Shown in pieces: positions 53,816 to 63,883 of a stretch of DNA of 64,000 nt. A program made the position numbers and the translations under genes. Numbering within the stretch: the stretch's first letter is position 1; every line of letters starts with the position of its first letter. Below the pieces are notes generated by a model. That model had not been told where the DNA came from. It saw nothing but the letters and a program-made list of their open reading frames with translations, and searched no databases. Source of the DNA: Pseudovibrio sp. Alg231-02 (GTDB lineage Bacteria; Pseudomonadota; Alphaproteobacteria; Rhizobiales; Stappiaceae); NCBI RefSeq assembly GCF_900143565.1, contig NZ_FREX01000001.1, positions 1,131,068 to 1,195,067 of the forward strand, in the 5' to 3' direction.

Positions 53816-54439
53816 ATGCCTTTGCAAAACCGTGTTGCTCCCAATGGTGAGCTGTGTGCTGTCCCTGCCCGTGGCATGTTCATGGGCAATCGTGGTGGCC
53901 GTATTCATGATCCAGAGACGCAGAAACTGACTGGCCGAACGCATGCCTCTCGCAGGTGGCTGTGTTGCTCTACCACCTATAAAGACTGGCACCGCGATGT
54001 CTGGGGCAAGTTTTATACGGAACTCTTCTTCTTTGACGAGGTGACTGCGCTGGCCGCGGGCCATCGTCCTTGTTTCTTCTGCCGCAAGGAGGATGCACGG
54101 CGCTTTGCTGAGCATTGGAAATGCTGCGAAGGATTAGAGGTGACCCCAAGCTCTGACGAAATGGATCTGGTTTTGCATTCGCAACGGTGCGGGCACAAGA
54201 AATCACCAGTTTCCCTTCCACAGATCAATCCGCACGAGGATTGGCCGGAAGGTACTGTGGTTCATTGTGGCGACAGGTTTTATGCTCTGAGGAACCGTAA
54301 ATGGTGGAGCTGGAGCTTTGAGGGATATACGGCGGCTGACCGAAAGTTGCCTGAGGACGTTACTCTTATTACGCCTCCACAGATCATTGCGATCCTGAGA
54401 GATGGCTACAGCCCCACATGGGGCATCTTTAATCTCTAA
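53816..54439 (+). CDS. Conserved hypothetical protein with cysteine pairs
   Basis: The 207-residue cytoplasmic protein carries LCCSTTYKDWHRDVWG, then GHRPCFFCRKEDA, and RCGHKKSP, giving Cys/His sets that could bind zinc. It is Trp-rich at the C-terminus (KWWSWSFEGY). I recall homologues of unknown function in alphaproteobacteria but cannot name a domain. The start at ATG 53816 follows the conserved-looking N-terminus; ATG/CTG positions back to 53765 are possible. Its ribosome site is weak. Confidence 0.7.
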   Translation: MPLQNRVAPNGELCAVPARGMFMGNRGGRIHDPETQKLTGRTHASRRWLCCSTTYKDWHRDVWGKFYTELFFFDEVTALAAGHRPCFFCRKEDARRFAEHWKCCEGLEVTPSSDEMDLVLHSQRCGHKKSPVSLPQINPHEDWPEGTVVHCGDRFYALRNRKWWSWSFEGYTAADRKLPEDVTLITPPQIIAILRDGYSPTWGIFNL

Positions 54440-54564
54440 TACTGACCTATAGACCTCTAAATCATTCGTTTTTCAAATGAATAGATGACGTTTATTCATT
54501 TGTTTCATCTCGCGATTTCATGCAGGAAGTTGCTTGGAACACTTTGAATTGGCAGGAATATTTC

Positions 54565-55503
54565 ATGACAAGTGCTAGCGACGTTGATGCAGGCATTGCT
54601 ATTTCTCAAAAGCCTCAAGCACTTAGTATGTTCGATCTCGCCCTTTATGGCACAACCGTATTTGCGTGGGGCTTCAGCTGGTACGCCTTGAAGTTGCAGG
54701 CGGTCATTACCCCTGAGATTGCACTTTTCTGGCGGTTTCTGTTTGCGACAATCCTAATGTGGGGCTGGGCCATTTTTGGCGGTCATAAGATGGCCTTTCC
54801 GCTGCGGGCTCATCTGAGCTTTGCGGGGCTTGGCCTGCTGCTGTTTTCAACCAACTTCCTTTTGTTTTATCACGGTTCACGAGAGCTGCCATCAGGTTTG
54901 CTTTCGGTGGTGTTTTCGCTTGCATCCGTGTTCAACATCGTCCTTGGCTTCATTCTGTTCAAACAGAAGGTAAGCCGTGCACTTGTGGTTGGTGCTGTTC
55001 TTGGTTTCTCCGGCATCTGTCTGATGTTTTATCAAGAGATTGCAGGCAGTACCTGGAATATCGCAGCGTTGGGCGGGCTTGGTCTATGTGCTTTGGGGAC
55101 CTTAAGCTTCTGTTTTGGCAACATCGTTTCTGCACGTGCGACTGCCAAAAAGATCTCGGTTATCTCAGCCAGTGCATGGGGTATGGTGTACGGCACTGTC
55201 CTTCTTGGTGTGAACGGCCTGCTACAAGGTGCCAGCTTTGAGGTTCCGTTTACGCCGGAGTTTATCTGGAGCTTCCTTTATATGGTGGTCATCGGTTCCA
55301 TCGTTGCCTTTGGAGCTTATCTGACATTGCTGGGCCGGATCGGCTCTGCACGCGCAGGCTATGCGACAGTGATGTTCCCGATTGTAGCGCTTGGCGTTTC
55401 CACCGCGATGGAAGGTTACACCTGGACTGCAACATCCATTCTTGGCCTGATGTTTGCGCTGGGTGGGAACTGGATCGTGCTCAGTCGTTCTGCCAAAAAA
55501 TAA
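54565..55503 (+). CDS. EamA/DMT-family transporter
   Basis: The 312-residue protein contains ten predicted membrane helices in two EamA repeats (FAWGFSWYALKLQAV..., YHGSRELPSGLLSVVFSLASVFNIVLG, then GTLSFCFGNIVSARA...). These drug/metabolite transporters usually export metabolites. ATG 54565 has AGGAA at good spacing; the longer frame from 54520 is not required. It stands convergent to a LysR gene. Substrate unknown. Confidence 0.9.
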   Translation: MTSASDVDAGIAISQKPQALSMFDLALYGTTVFAWGFSWYALKLQAVITPEIALFWRFLFATILMWGWAIFGGHKMAFPLRAHLSFAGLGLLLFSTNFLLFYHGSRELPSGLLSVVFSLASVFNIVLGFILFKQKVSRALVVGAVLGFSGICLMFYQEIAGSTWNIAALGGLGLCALGTLSFCFGNIVSARATAKKISVISASAWGMVYGTVLLGVNGLLQGASFEVPFTPEFIWSFLYMVVIGSIVAFGAYLTLLGRIGSARAGYATVMFPIVALGVSTAMEGYTWTATSILGLMFALGGNWIVLSRSAKK

Positions 55504-55553
55504 GCCCGGGGTTTTGAACCACTGGACTTAAAGCACTTCAGTAGAGAAGTCGC

Positions 55554-56453
55554 TTATTCAGCAGCTTCTGTTTCCATTCCGTTATACTCCATCGTGACGT
55601 TGCCAATGGACGCTACGATGTGATGGCAAAGCGCATCATGAACCGGCTCGATTGCCATTTGAGATCTGATGATGGTGATATCGCAAGGTGGAAGTGGCGG
55701 TAGGCCTTCTTTTTCTCCAAGAATACGCTGTCCCTGACGCAACGCACTGGCTGGCAGGATCGCGATGGCCAGTCCGGCATTCACGGCACCAGCAAGAGCT
55801 GCGGCGCTGGCGCTGGTATAAACCACCTGATGCTGAACGTTCAGATGATCAAGCGCGGCAACGCCTGCCTGTCTCCATGAGCAAGTTGTTGGGCCAACCG
55901 CAAGGCGCAATGGGCGCTGGTCATGAACGATATGCTCACGTGAGCCAATCCATTGAAGGGGCTCACGGCGCACAATCTGTCCTGGTACACTGGTACAGTC
56001 GCCGCTTGTGACGATTCCCACGTCCAGATCACCCTTTTGGATTCGCCGCCCAATTTCGTTAGAGCTGGAACATTCCACATCCAAATTGATGCAAGGGTTC
56101 AGCCGATTAAATGCTGCAAGTACTTGTGGCAACAGTCGTTCTGCGTAGTCATCTGGTAAACCTAACCGGATTCGTCCGGCGATCTCAGGCTCATGAAACG
56201 CAGAGAGCGTTTCATCATTTAAAGCAACCATGCGCCGCGCATATTCGACAAGACGTCTTCCGTGCTCTGTTATCCTAGAGTTACGTCCGTCTTTCACAAA
56301 TATTGGTTGTCCGATACGTTCCTCAAGCTTCTTCATTTGCATGGAAACAGCGGACTGAGTTTTATGTACGGCATCGCCAGCCTTGGTAAAACTTCCCAAT
56401 TCTGCGACGGCCAGAAATGTTCTCAATTGATCAACATCGATCGAATAAGGCAT
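55554..56453 (-). CDS. LysR-family transcriptional regulator
   Basis: 299 residues with winged helix LRTFLAVAELGSFTKAGDAVHKTQSAVSMQMKKLEE and an LTTR effector domain. It resembles the LysR protein encoded at 57107-57985 in the HTH (KTQSA-SMQM) and in RLGL..D.AE segments, suggesting paralogues. It is divergent from the DUF1127 gene at 56648 and may control it. The effector is unknown. Confidence 0.92.
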   Translation of the reverse strand: MPYSIDVDQLRTFLAVAELGSFTKAGDAVHKTQSAVSMQMKKLEERIGQPIFVKDGRNSRITEHGRRLVEYARRMVALNDETLSAFHEPEIAGRIRLGLPDDYAERLLPQVLAAFNRLNPCINLDVECSSSNEIGRRIQKGDLDVGIVTSGDCTSVPGQIVRREPLQWIGSREHIVHDQRPLRLAVGPTTCSWRQAGVAALDHLNVQHQVVYTSASAAALAGAVNAGLAIAILPASALRQGQRILGEKEGLPPLPPCDITIIRSQMAIEPVHDALCHHIVASIGNVTMEYNGMETEAAE

Positions 56454-56647
56454 GGGCTCCCTCCCATTTGACGATGATCAATCAATCACGATCTTGAATG
56501 GATTTCAATCGAAAACATTCTCTTGTTTACCTACAACTTTTCGGTGATATTTAACGCATCGAACGACACCGTTCCCTCTTTTTATAACCCCTTATACCAG
56601 TTCCAATGGATGGCCAGAGCAGCCTATCCAAACGGGAGAGTGATACC

Positions 56648-56971
56648 ATGACGCTTGCATTCCCTACCCCTTCTGAATATCGCAACCCAAATCGCGCTAA
56701 TGCAGGCACCTTTGAACCACTGACGCTGGCTCACACATTGCACCTGCTGACAGCTTTGCCTCTAAAGCTCTGGAAACACTACCAGGATCGTCGCGCAATG
56801 GTTGAGCTTGCACGCTTGGAAGACCGTATGCTGGACGACATCGGCATTACTCGTGATGACGTCTTCAGCGCGCTTTCTGCTGGTGATGGTAAAGACCCAA
56901 GCTGGCATCTGCGTATTCGTGCCAGTGAACGCCGCTGCGCCGAAATGGAAAAGCGCCGCCAGCGCGCATAA
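56648..56971 (+). CDS. DUF1127 small protein
   Basis: The 107-residue protein has the DUF1127 motif in its middle: WKHYQDRRAMVELARLEDRMLDDIGITRDDV, with the conserved Arg-rich helix, LDD and DIGITR. In alphaproteobacteria DUF1127 proteins are small, often stress-induced, and some bind RNA or influence phosphate and carbon use. The C-terminus is Arg-rich (RASERRCAEMEKRRQRA). ATG 56648 has GGGAGAG upstream. A strong terminator follows. Confidence 0.88.
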   Translation: MTLAFPTPSEYRNPNRANAGTFEPLTLAHTLHLLTALPLKLWKHYQDRRAMVELARLEDRMLDDIGITRDDVFSALSAGDGKDPSWHLRIRASERRCAEMEKRRQRA

Positions 56972-57038
56972 TTTTGTGGGAGCCTCAATTGGCGGCTCTA
57001 CCCCTAATTGAACCGCCAAAAATTCATCACCCACATAT

Positions 57039-57069
57039 AAAAAGGGCCTGCATTGCGCAGGCCCTTTTT
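57039..57069. terminator. Bidirectional terminator
   Basis: GGGCCTGC, loop ATTGC, GCAGGCCC, flanked by AAAAA and TTTTT, between the convergent DUF1127 and LysR genes. Confidence 0.93.
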
Positions 57070-57106
57070 CTTTTCCGATAACTCGGACTTATTCTTTGCA
57101 AACCAC

Positions 57107-57985
57107 TCAGGCAGAGGCTGCGGTTTTCTCAAAGGACTTCGCCAGATAATCACTCAAAGCGTTTGCTGCTTTGAAATGGCTTTCCTTACCGCGAACCAGC
57201 TTGACCACGTAGTTTGGCAACTGCGGCAGGCCTTCCAGTTCCAGCAGCCCAGCATCAGATGCAACAAGAGATGAGCGCGGCTGAATTGTGATTGCCATAC
57301 CGCTTGCTGCCGTCATTTCAACAAGACCTGGATTGCTTGAACTGTATTGGATACGGAATGCGCGTTCATCATCCTCAAGCGCTTCAACAGCAGCTTTTCG
57401 AATGCGGCATTGTTCCAGACCAACAGCCAATGGCAATTCTCTTTCACTGGCAAGTTTGAAATTGCTGCCAGCTGCCCAAACGAGACGCTCGCTGGAAAGA
57501 ACACTCCCCTCACCAGCTTCGGCTTCATCTGCGAGGCTGCCGATGATGGCAAGATCCAGTTTGCCTTCTCCCAAAGCCTTACGAAGATCTGCTGCCGGTG
57601 CGCAGACGATGGATGCTTCAGCTTTTGGATTGTTCTTAGAGAACTCGAAGATAATCTTTGCGGTTCTGGTTTCGTCAATGCCTTCCGCAAGACCAAGACG
57701 AACCTTACCGGTCACTTCGCGCTCCGAGAACATTGCTAATGTCTCGTCATTCAAACGCAGCATCTGACGGGCATGGCGCAACAGTAGCTCACCATCCTCT
57801 GTCAGTTTTGAGTGCCGCCCTTCTCTCCGGAAGACCGTGCGCTCAAGTTTATCTTCCATACGACGCATTTGCATGGAAATCGCTGATTGCGTTTTATCAA
57901 GTTCTTCTGCTGCTCTTGTGAAGCTCCCAGTATCCGCAATCATTACCAGAGTTCGCAGAGAATCTAAGTCTAATAGTGCTGTCAT
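57107..57985 (-). CDS. LysR-family transcriptional regulator
   Basis: The 292-residue LysR protein has HTH region LRTLVMIADTGSFTRAAEELDKTQSAISMQMRRME, then KVRLGLAEGIDETRTAKII and a C-terminal effector domain. The ATG at 57985 is preferred over the frame start at 58024. It is a probable paralogue of the regulator at 55554-56453; the two flank the DUF1127 gene. Target genes are unknown. Confidence 0.92.
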   Translation of the reverse strand: MTALLDLDSLRTLVMIADTGSFTRAAEELDKTQSAISMQMRRMEDKLERTVFRREGRHSKLTEDGELLLRHARQMLRLNDETLAMFSEREVTGKVRLGLAEGIDETRTAKIIFEFSKNNPKAEASIVCAPAADLRKALGEGKLDLAIIGSLADEAEAGEGSVLSSERLVWAAGSNFKLASERELPLAVGLEQCRIRKAAVEALEDDERAFRIQYSSSNPGLVEMTAASGMAITIQPRSSLVASDAGLLELEGLPQLPNYVVKLVRGKESHFKAANALSDYLAKSFEKTAASA

Positions 57986-58101
57986 GTCCCCAATCCATAA
58001 CAATTTGATATGAATATACAGCAAACTGGTGGAAAGAAAACCGAGAGTTGGAATATAATACTTTATTATCGCAGTCGTTTCCCTCTTTTAGGGAGCTTAA
58101 G

Positions 58102-58233
58102 ATGACCTATCACAATATTTCATATAATCAAACTTGCTCTTATTCTGGGTTAGCCTCACGAAAGAATCCAATAGTCAAAATAAAACCCGAAAGAGATCAA
58201 TCAACTTGGAGTTACGATATAAAAAACACCTAG
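58102..58233 (+). CDS. Possible small protein, 43 residues
   Basis: ATG 58102 has GGGAG six bases upstream and opens a 43-codon frame (MTYHNISYNQTC..., ending SYDIKNT). The composition is polar, with no signal peptide or known motif. It could be chance in an AT-rich intergenic region. Confidence 0.25.
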   Translation: MTYHNISYNQTCSYSGLASRKNPIVKIKPERDQSTWSYDIKNT

Positions 58234-58414
58234 TAATTCTCTCATAGATAGAGAGTTATGCTAGATTAATTCATGTCGGTTTGTATTAGCTTGGACGATC
58301 AGGCTAGTTCTGAACTCTCGGTCTGAACGGAAACGGAGGAAATTGCAGTAAACAACTTCCTCAATTAGTGATCTTCATCACAAAAAGTTATCCTCAGGTA
58401 TATGTGAAATATTG

Positions 58415-59233
58415 TTACCTATGAGATCGAGTTGGCCAAAAAACGTCGCAATATTGCTGCCAAGCCTCGCCCTGAGCTTGTTGCATTGCTGCCAAACCTC
58501 CAGACAAGGATGGCACACCCGATTCCTTCGCAGTGGATTGATGCGCCTTACGGCCTGATCCATTCCCCGGAGACGATGGCTTCTTGGCTCGTGTGTTTTG
58601 CGTTGTAGATTCTTTTGGTGACTCATTGTGCTCATCAGAAGCTGTGCTTGTGCCCTGCAGAGCATTTGTCCAGAATTCAAGCATCGGATTTTCTAATGGC
58701 ATCATCTGCGACCAGAAGGCTTCCCGTGCATCCAAGATTGGGTTACGCGCAGCATCCGTGTCCTGATGTAACTCTGGACATCCTTTTGCAAAGCCTTGCA
58801 AGTAGGCCTCCATCATAGTGCGCTGAGGCCCTGCCAGATAATTCTTCATCATGTTGCCATAGGAAAGCATCAGTAAAATGGGCATTAGCTCCATCCAGCT
58901 TTCAACATTCATAGCATCTTTGCGACTGAGGTGGCGTTGCATGGCTGCACTGATGTTTTTATCACCACTGAACATGCTCATAACTTGAGAGAGCATAGCC
59001 TGCTGTGGCAACCCGGTCATCCCTTGCCATTTAGACGGATCAGCCCAATTCATGTATGGGAACTCAGGAACACCTGCAGATTTTGCACCCGACTTTCCAG
59101 AGGGCATTTCCTCTTTCTGCATGAAGGGCATAAAACCGTGGCTAGTCTCACAGTAGTCCTTATAGGCTTTTGCATAGTTTTGGCTGAGCATTTCCATAAG
59201 GGAAAACATATTGTTATTGGGATGTCGTAACAT
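58415..59233 (-). CDS. Methionine-rich hypothetical protein
   Basis: The 272-residue protein is Met-rich (MFSLMEMLSQ, MLSQVMSMFSG, MELMPILLMLSYGNMMKNY), with amphipathic helices and a low-complexity Ser/Lys/Gly region at about 205-240. The C-terminus has GLAAMQQAQGEAWQQYCDVFW. The helices recall polyester-granule-associated or phasin-like proteins, but I cannot support a family. ATG 59233 has GAGGGG nine bases upstream. It is a single gene with no terminator identified. Confidence 0.7.
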   Translation of the reverse strand: MLRHPNNNMFSLMEMLSQNYAKAYKDYCETSHGFMPFMQKEEMPSGKSGAKSAGVPEFPYMNWADPSKWQGMTGLPQQAMLSQVMSMFSGDKNISAAMQRHLSRKDAMNVESWMELMPILLMLSYGNMMKNYLAGPQRTMMEAYLQGFAKGCPELHQDTDAARNPILDAREAFWSQMMPLENPMLEFWTNALQGTSTASDEHNESPKESTTQNTRAKKPSSPGNGSGRKAHQSTAKESGVPSLSGGLAAMQQAQGEAWQQYCDVFWPTRSHR

Positions 59234-59379
59234 GAGGTTTTCCCCTCGTAAGCTTCTCTCGGCTATTTAATCACTCATCAGACGTAACGTCAGTTCCCTA
59301 ATTTTGGATGTAGTATTCTGCAAATATTATGTCTAAGAGACGAAATTTGATTGAATTGGGTTCAATAGTGATACCCGCT

Positions 59380-61215
59380 CTAAACAATCCGGTAGACATC
59401 AACGGCCTCCTCACGGCCACGCAACTGATAATCTCCCAAATGTTTCGTATGAGATTTATCCCTGAGATGGTCCACCGTCGCGTTGCTGGCAAGGGCAATC
59501 ACTCGGGCATCAGGATCCACCGTTTTGCCAAGCTCCTGTAGACGTGCAGCCACATTCACTGCATCTCCAACGACAGTATAGTTCATCCGCTCAATAGCAC
59601 CGATGTTGCCGACAACAACGGTTCCTGTGTGAACTCCTATACGCAATCGTGGCTTTTCAGTCGCGCCCTCCTCGTTTTTAAGCTCTGTCTCCAACCTTTG
59701 CGCAATGAGATGTACTGCATCAATAGCTGCTTGCGCGTGGTTTTCCATGGTTTCCGGAGCTCCCCAAAACGCCATACAACCATCACCAATGTATTTGTCG
59801 ATGGTTCCATGGGTGTGGCTTATGCAATCGGCAAGCTCCTGGAAGTGCGTGTTGAGTAAGGACGTGGTCTCTTCTGCTGTCAGCTTAGAGGCAACACCAG
59901 TGAACCCAGCGATATCAGAGAACAAGATTGTCATCTCGCGAAGCTCCGTGCTGTTGAGACCTTCAAATTCTCGTTCCAGCAACACTCTGACAAGGTCCTT
60001 AGGCACATATCTGGAGAATGCACTCAGAGCCACGCCTGCTGAGTTGAAGGCCTGGTTGGCTTGATCTACCTCTTTAAGCCGCGATCTTGGCAGCGCACTC
60101 AACCCTTCCATATTAAGTTTACGGATAGCATTTGCTTGGGTTCCGAGAGCCACAAACGGTCCTGCAAGTCTTCGGCCAATCAAAAACATAAGAAGCACAC
60201 CGACAGCCAGAAAAGCCGTGGCTGCAACAAAGATTTTGTGCAGGTTCTCGAAGGGAACACTGAACTCAGACGCTAATACATAGCTACCGATGATGATGGG
60301 GAAGCGATTTCCGTTTCTCAAATCGTCATAAAGATACAGATAGGTGCCATGGGTGGTTGTGTCGATGTGGGCTTTATAATTGGTGTTGAGAGACCTGCGG
60401 TTGGCATTTTCGGACCAGATATTGCTCAGAGGTGTGTCCTGCAGATCTGAGATTAATGGGATCGGCTTTGCCTTGCTCGGCTTGAAGCTCAGAAACGCTT
60501 GCTCTGAGCTCGCCAGCACTTGATCTCGCCCATAAAGGATAAACGGAATCTGAGAAGCCCGCCACTTGATGCGAGCCATCAGTTGACCGAGTAGAGATAT
60601 TGGATAATCCAACGTGAGTTTAGAGATTGTATTGTCGACCGGATTTCTGATGTAGACGGCAAACTGCATAAACGTTTCGCCTATGCCCTCATCATAATAC
60701 GGAGGAGCCCAACGATGATTGCCGACTTCCATATCCTGTTCATTAGGAGGCATGACCATCATCTGCTGAACCGGCTGGCTCGCGTGATCTAACTGAACCG
60801 AGATCCGCCGCCCCGTCGGGAAAGTGTAGGAAATCCGCTTAATATTGGTCTGGCGTGATAGGATGGAAATCAACTGCTCACGTAAAGCTACAGGCGCGTT
60901 GTAGATTAGTGGATCTGACAGGACTTCGGCCGCTAACAGCCCCATCCGTTCTTCATTGCGGAAGAAATCTTCAACAACCTCAAGACCACGTTCGACAATG
61001 AGAGCCCCGGTTTCGCGCATAATGACGGTTGTCTGACGGTTTGTGGCATCAGATACATAAAGCAGCATGGAACCGCCAATTAAGGCCAGCAGCATCGCCG
61101 CACCAATGCTGAAGACGGCGGAGATGGACAGGCGCCATCTCTTGCGGTCTTTCTTTTTTGAGCTCTCTTTTTGGGGTTGCTTTTCAGCGTCAGCAGTCTT
61201 GTTGTTCAGGTCCAT
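59380..61215 (-). CDS. Membrane-bound class III adenylate/guanylate cyclase
   Basis: 611 residues. Membrane helix 1 at about 30-52, a periplasmic sensor region of about 260 residues (cache-like) and helix 2 near 315-335 followed by a HAMP-like linker. A C-terminal class III cyclase domain starts at about 405: ILFSDIAGFTGVAS with the metal Asp, DKYIGDGCMAFWG, and NYTVVGDAVNVAARLQ with the Asn/Arg pair. It should make cAMP in response to a periplasmic signal. ATG 61215 has GGAGG. The stop codon of rsmE lies 23 bases upstream, suggesting an rsmE-cyclase operon. Confidence 0.93.
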   Translation of the reverse strand: MDLNNKTADAEKQPQKESSKKKDRKRWRLSISAVFSIGAAMLLALIGGSMLLYVSDATNRQTTVIMRETGALIVERGLEVVEDFFRNEERMGLLAAEVLSDPLIYNAPVALREQLISILSRQTNIKRISYTFPTGRRISVQLDHASQPVQQMMVMPPNEQDMEVGNHRWAPPYYDEGIGETFMQFAVYIRNPVDNTISKLTLDYPISLLGQLMARIKWRASQIPFILYGRDQVLASSEQAFLSFKPSKAKPIPLISDLQDTPLSNIWSENANRRSLNTNYKAHIDTTTHGTYLYLYDDLRNGNRFPIIIGSYVLASEFSVPFENLHKIFVAATAFLAVGVLLMFLIGRRLAGPFVALGTQANAIRKLNMEGLSALPRSRLKEVDQANQAFNSAGVALSAFSRYVPKDLVRVLLEREFEGLNSTELREMTILFSDIAGFTGVASKLTAEETTSLLNTHFQELADCISHTHGTIDKYIGDGCMAFWGAPETMENHAQAAIDAVHLIAQRLETELKNEEGATEKPRLRIGVHTGTVVVGNIGAIERMNYTVVGDAVNVAARLQELGKTVDPDARVIALASNATVDHLRDKSHTKHLGDYQLRGREEAVDVYRIV

Positions 61216-61238
61216 TCAGGCCTCCATTTGGAGGTACC

Positions 61239-61988
61239 TTAGAACCAATCTCCCAATTTTGCCTGAACAACGGCCAAAGCCGCGACGGCAGCTGTGTCTG
61301 CTCTTAAAATCCGTGGGCCAAGCGGGATAGCATGTACAAATTGTTTGCTATGCAAAAGCGCACGCTCTTCCTCAGAGAAACCGCCTTCCGGGCCAATTAA
61401 TACGGCCAGAGGTCCTTTAGGAACATCTTTCAGTGCATCCAACGGATTGTGCGTCCCATGGCCTTCGTCACAGAAGATAATATGACGATCACCTTCTTCT
61501 TGCTCCCATGTTGAAAGAAGTTTCTTAAGTTGCTGCGGCTCCATTACGGAGGGGATTGAAAGCACGCCGCACTGTTCACAGGCTTCAAGCGCATTGGATT
61601 CCATGCGCTCTAGCTTCACCTTTGGGTTTTGGGTGAACTGGGTGAGCACCGGGCGTAAGCGCCCTGCTCCCATCTCCACAGCCTTTTGAACCATGTAATC
61701 CAGACGCGCCAGTTTCAGCGGTGCAAACAGATAGTCCAAGTCTGGCATCGGTGTCTGCTCACGCAACTGCTCAGTCACAATCAGGTGACAGGACTTACGC
61801 CCCGTCGGCAGTATCTGAGCCCGCCACTCTCCATGCTTGCCGTTGAAGACGAGCACATCGCCTCCCTCCTTCATGCGAAGGACATTCAGAAGGTAGTTGG
61901 CCTGTGCGCGGTCTGCCTCCAATTGAAGGCCTGCGCGGAGATCTTGATCGACAAATAAGCGTTGCATGCGAAACTCATAGCGGGACAT
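61239..61988 (-). CDS. rsmE: 16S rRNA m3U1498 methyltransferase RsmE
   Basis: The 249-residue SPOUT methyltransferase has an N-terminal PUA-like domain ([28 protein letters not shown]) and a trefoil-knot domain with [15 protein letters not shown] and [17 protein letters not shown]. It methylates U1498 of 16S rRNA using SAM. The start at ATG 61988 ([11 protein letters not shown]) is preferred over a longer frame to 62057. Divergent from xseA; followed closely by the cyclase gene. Confidence 0.96.
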   Translation of the reverse strand: MSRYEFRMQRLFVDQDLRAGLQLEADRAQANYLLNVLRMKEGGDVLVFNGKHGEWRAQILPTGRKSCHLIVTEQLREQTPMPDLDYLFAPLKLARLDYMVQKAVEMGAGRLRPVLTQFTQNPKVKLERMESNALEACEQCGVLSIPSVMEPQQLKKLLSTWEQEEGDRHIIFCDEGHGTHNPLDALKDVPKGPLAVLIGPEGGFSEEERALLHSKQFVHAIPLGPRILRADTAAVAALAVVQAKLGDWF

Positions 61989-62163
61989 GGGGGCACCATA
62001 TGCCAAGCACACGGCAGATACCACTTTGCGCTTAAAGATTTGCTGGTGAGAACTCAATGTCTCAACAGGTGGAAGCGCTTCTCACGGTTCCCCTTTGCAA
62101 TTGTCACGGGCTACACTAAGAGAGAATGGTTTACTTTTTGCCGCATATGAAAGAAGTCTGACA

Positions 62164-63699
62164 TTGTCTGAACGCTCCAACATTGCTGAATATACCGTCT
62201 CCGAGATTTCCGGTGATATCAAACGCGAGCTTGAGGACAAGTTTGGTTATATCCGTGTGCGGGGCGAGTTGGGTCGTGTGAGCAAACCAGCTTCAGGGCA
62301 TATCTATCTGGATGTAAAAGACGATAAATCCGTGCTTTCCGGCATTATCTGGCGTGGCAATGCTTCACGGCTCAAGGTGCAGCCAGAGCAAGGCCTTGAA
62401 GTCATTGCGACGGGTAAAATCACCACCTTTCCCGGGCAATCCAAGTACCAGATGGTGATTGATAGCCTTGAACCAGCCGGCGCTGGAGCGCTGATGGCAC
62501 TGCTGGAAGAGCGCAAGCGCAAACTGGCGGCAGAAGGTTTGTTTGCAGAAGAGCGCAAGGTTGCCTTACCACGTATGCCACGCGTGATTGGCGTTGTTAC
62601 GTCCCCAACTGGCGCGGTTATTCGCGACATCCTGCACCGCATCAGCGACCGCTTTCCTTTGCATGTTTTGGTTTGGCCAGTTCGCGTTCAGGGTGAGAGC
62701 TGCGGCTCCGAAGTTGCTGCTGGTATTCGCGGTTTTAACGCACTTGAGGCCAACGGAGCGATCCCACGCCCTGACGTTCTGATCGTTGCGCGTGGTGGTG
62801 GCTCAATTGAAGACCTCTGGGGCTTTAATGATGAAACTGTGGTTCGTGCGGCAGCAGACTCTCAAATCCCACTGATTTCAGCTGTTGGCCACGAGACAGA
62901 CTGGACGCTGATTGATTTGGCCGCCGATGTGCGCGCACCGACACCAACTGGTGCGGCTGAGTTTGCAGTTCCGGTAAAGGCTGAGATGACCGCCCAGGTG
63001 GACGATTTATCTCGTCGTCTCTCAACGGGCCTGTTGCGCTTGATCCAAACACGCCGGACAGAACTGCGGGCAGCAAGTGCTGCACTTCCTGCTCCACGAG
63101 ACCTTCTCGCTCTTCCACGCCAGCGCTTTGATATGGTGGCGGGTCGTCTTGAGCACGGCCTGAAGATGAACACGCAAATCCACCGGAACTCTCTGACAGC
63201 AGTTTCTTCCGGATTGCGCCCAATCACGCTTGAGCGTCAGGTTGCACAAGGACGAGAACGTCTTCAGGTACTGAAAGGTCGAGCTGTTGCAGCGTTTTCT
63301 AACCAGGTGCAACGACAGCGTTTACGTCTCACCAACTCTGCCGGACTTTTAGGATCGCTAAGCTATGAGCGGGTAATCGAGCGCGGGTACGCGGTGGTGC
63401 GTGATGAGGCTGGTGTCCCATTGGCTAGCGCGCAGGATGTTCAGGCGGGGCAAGCCCTGAAGCTGGAGATGAAGGGTGGTACTGTTGGTGCTGTGGCTGA
63501 TGGAGGTGGTGTAACACCAACACCGCCACGAGCAGTAAGGCCAGTGTCAAAACCTGTCGTTGAGGCTACTGCGGAGCCGACTTCTCCTCCAAAAAACTTG
63601 GAAGAGCATGTGGCTCAGACGAAAGCAAAGCAGGCCATAAAACCAGCACGCAAGAAGAAAAATGTTGTCGATCCAGACGCGCAAGGCAGCTTATTTTAG
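62164..63699 (+). CDS. xseA: Exodeoxyribonuclease VII large subunit
   Basis: About 511 residues with an N-terminal OB fold ([47 protein letters not shown]). The catalytic core follows ([68 protein letters not shown]), then a long coiled coil and a Pro/Lys-rich tail (from about residue 430). XseA with XseB degrades single-stranded DNA in repair. The TTG at 62164 fits the usual alphaproteobacterial start (SERSNIAEY); TTG 62095 would add 23 unlikely residues. The small subunit gene is not adjacent. Confidence 0.94.
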   Translation: MSERSNIAEYTVSEISGDIKRELEDKFGYIRVRGELGRVSKPASGHIYLDVKDDKSVLSGIIWRGNASRLKVQPEQGLEVIATGKITTFPGQSKYQMVIDSLEPAGAGALMALLEERKRKLAAEGLFAEERKVALPRMPRVIGVVTSPTGAVIRDILHRISDRFPLHVLVWPVRVQGESCGSEVAAGIRGFNALEANGAIPRPDVLIVARGGGSIEDLWGFNDETVVRAAADSQIPLISAVGHETDWTLIDLAADVRAPTPTGAAEFAVPVKAEMTAQVDDLSRRLSTGLLRLIQTRRTELRAASAALPAPRDLLALPRQRFDMVAGRLEHGLKMNTQIHRNSLTAVSSGLRPITLERQVAQGRERLQVLKGRAVAAFSNQVQRQRLRLTNSAGLLGSLSYERVIERGYAVVRDEAGVPLASAQDVQAGQALKLEMKGGTVGAVADGGGVTPTPPRAVRPVSKPVVEATAEPTSPPKNLEEHVAQTKAKQAIKPARKKKNVVDPDAQGSLF

Positions 63700-63773
63700 A
63701 AGTGATTACGGAGGAATACCCTCTATTTCCTCATTATTGCGTGATTGAGAGATCAGGACTATATTGAGGAAGA

Positions 63774-63797
63774 GAAAGGGAGCTTCCGCCCCCTTTC
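63774..63797 (+). terminator. Hairpin downstream of xseA
   Basis: GAAAGGG and CCCTTTC pair around a ten-base loop. No T-run follows. A second hairpin, GCACGGAAC (63819-63827) with GTTCCGTGC (63842-63850), is followed by TTTTT and is the better plus-strand terminator. Confidence 0.5.
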
Positions 63798-63805
63798 CCG
63801 GTGGA

Positions 63806-63883
63806 TTACTTGAAAGTGGCACGGAACCAGAGTACCAGTCTGTTCCGTGCTTTTTCTATTTTGAACTTAAGTTCAAGCTTCAT
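63806..63883 (-). CDS. Possible 25-residue basic small protein with consensus ribosome site
   Basis: On the minus strand GAAGGAGGTGG precedes two ATGs (63887 and 63883). The first opens only four codons; the second a 25-codon frame starting MKLELKFKIEK and ending FRATFK, Lys/Arg rich and amphipathic. Such an exact anti-SD match is rare. It could be a true small protein or a leader peptide. The xseA terminator hairpin lies inside it. Confidence 0.3.
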   Translation of the reverse strand: MKLELKFKIEKARNRLVLWFRATFK

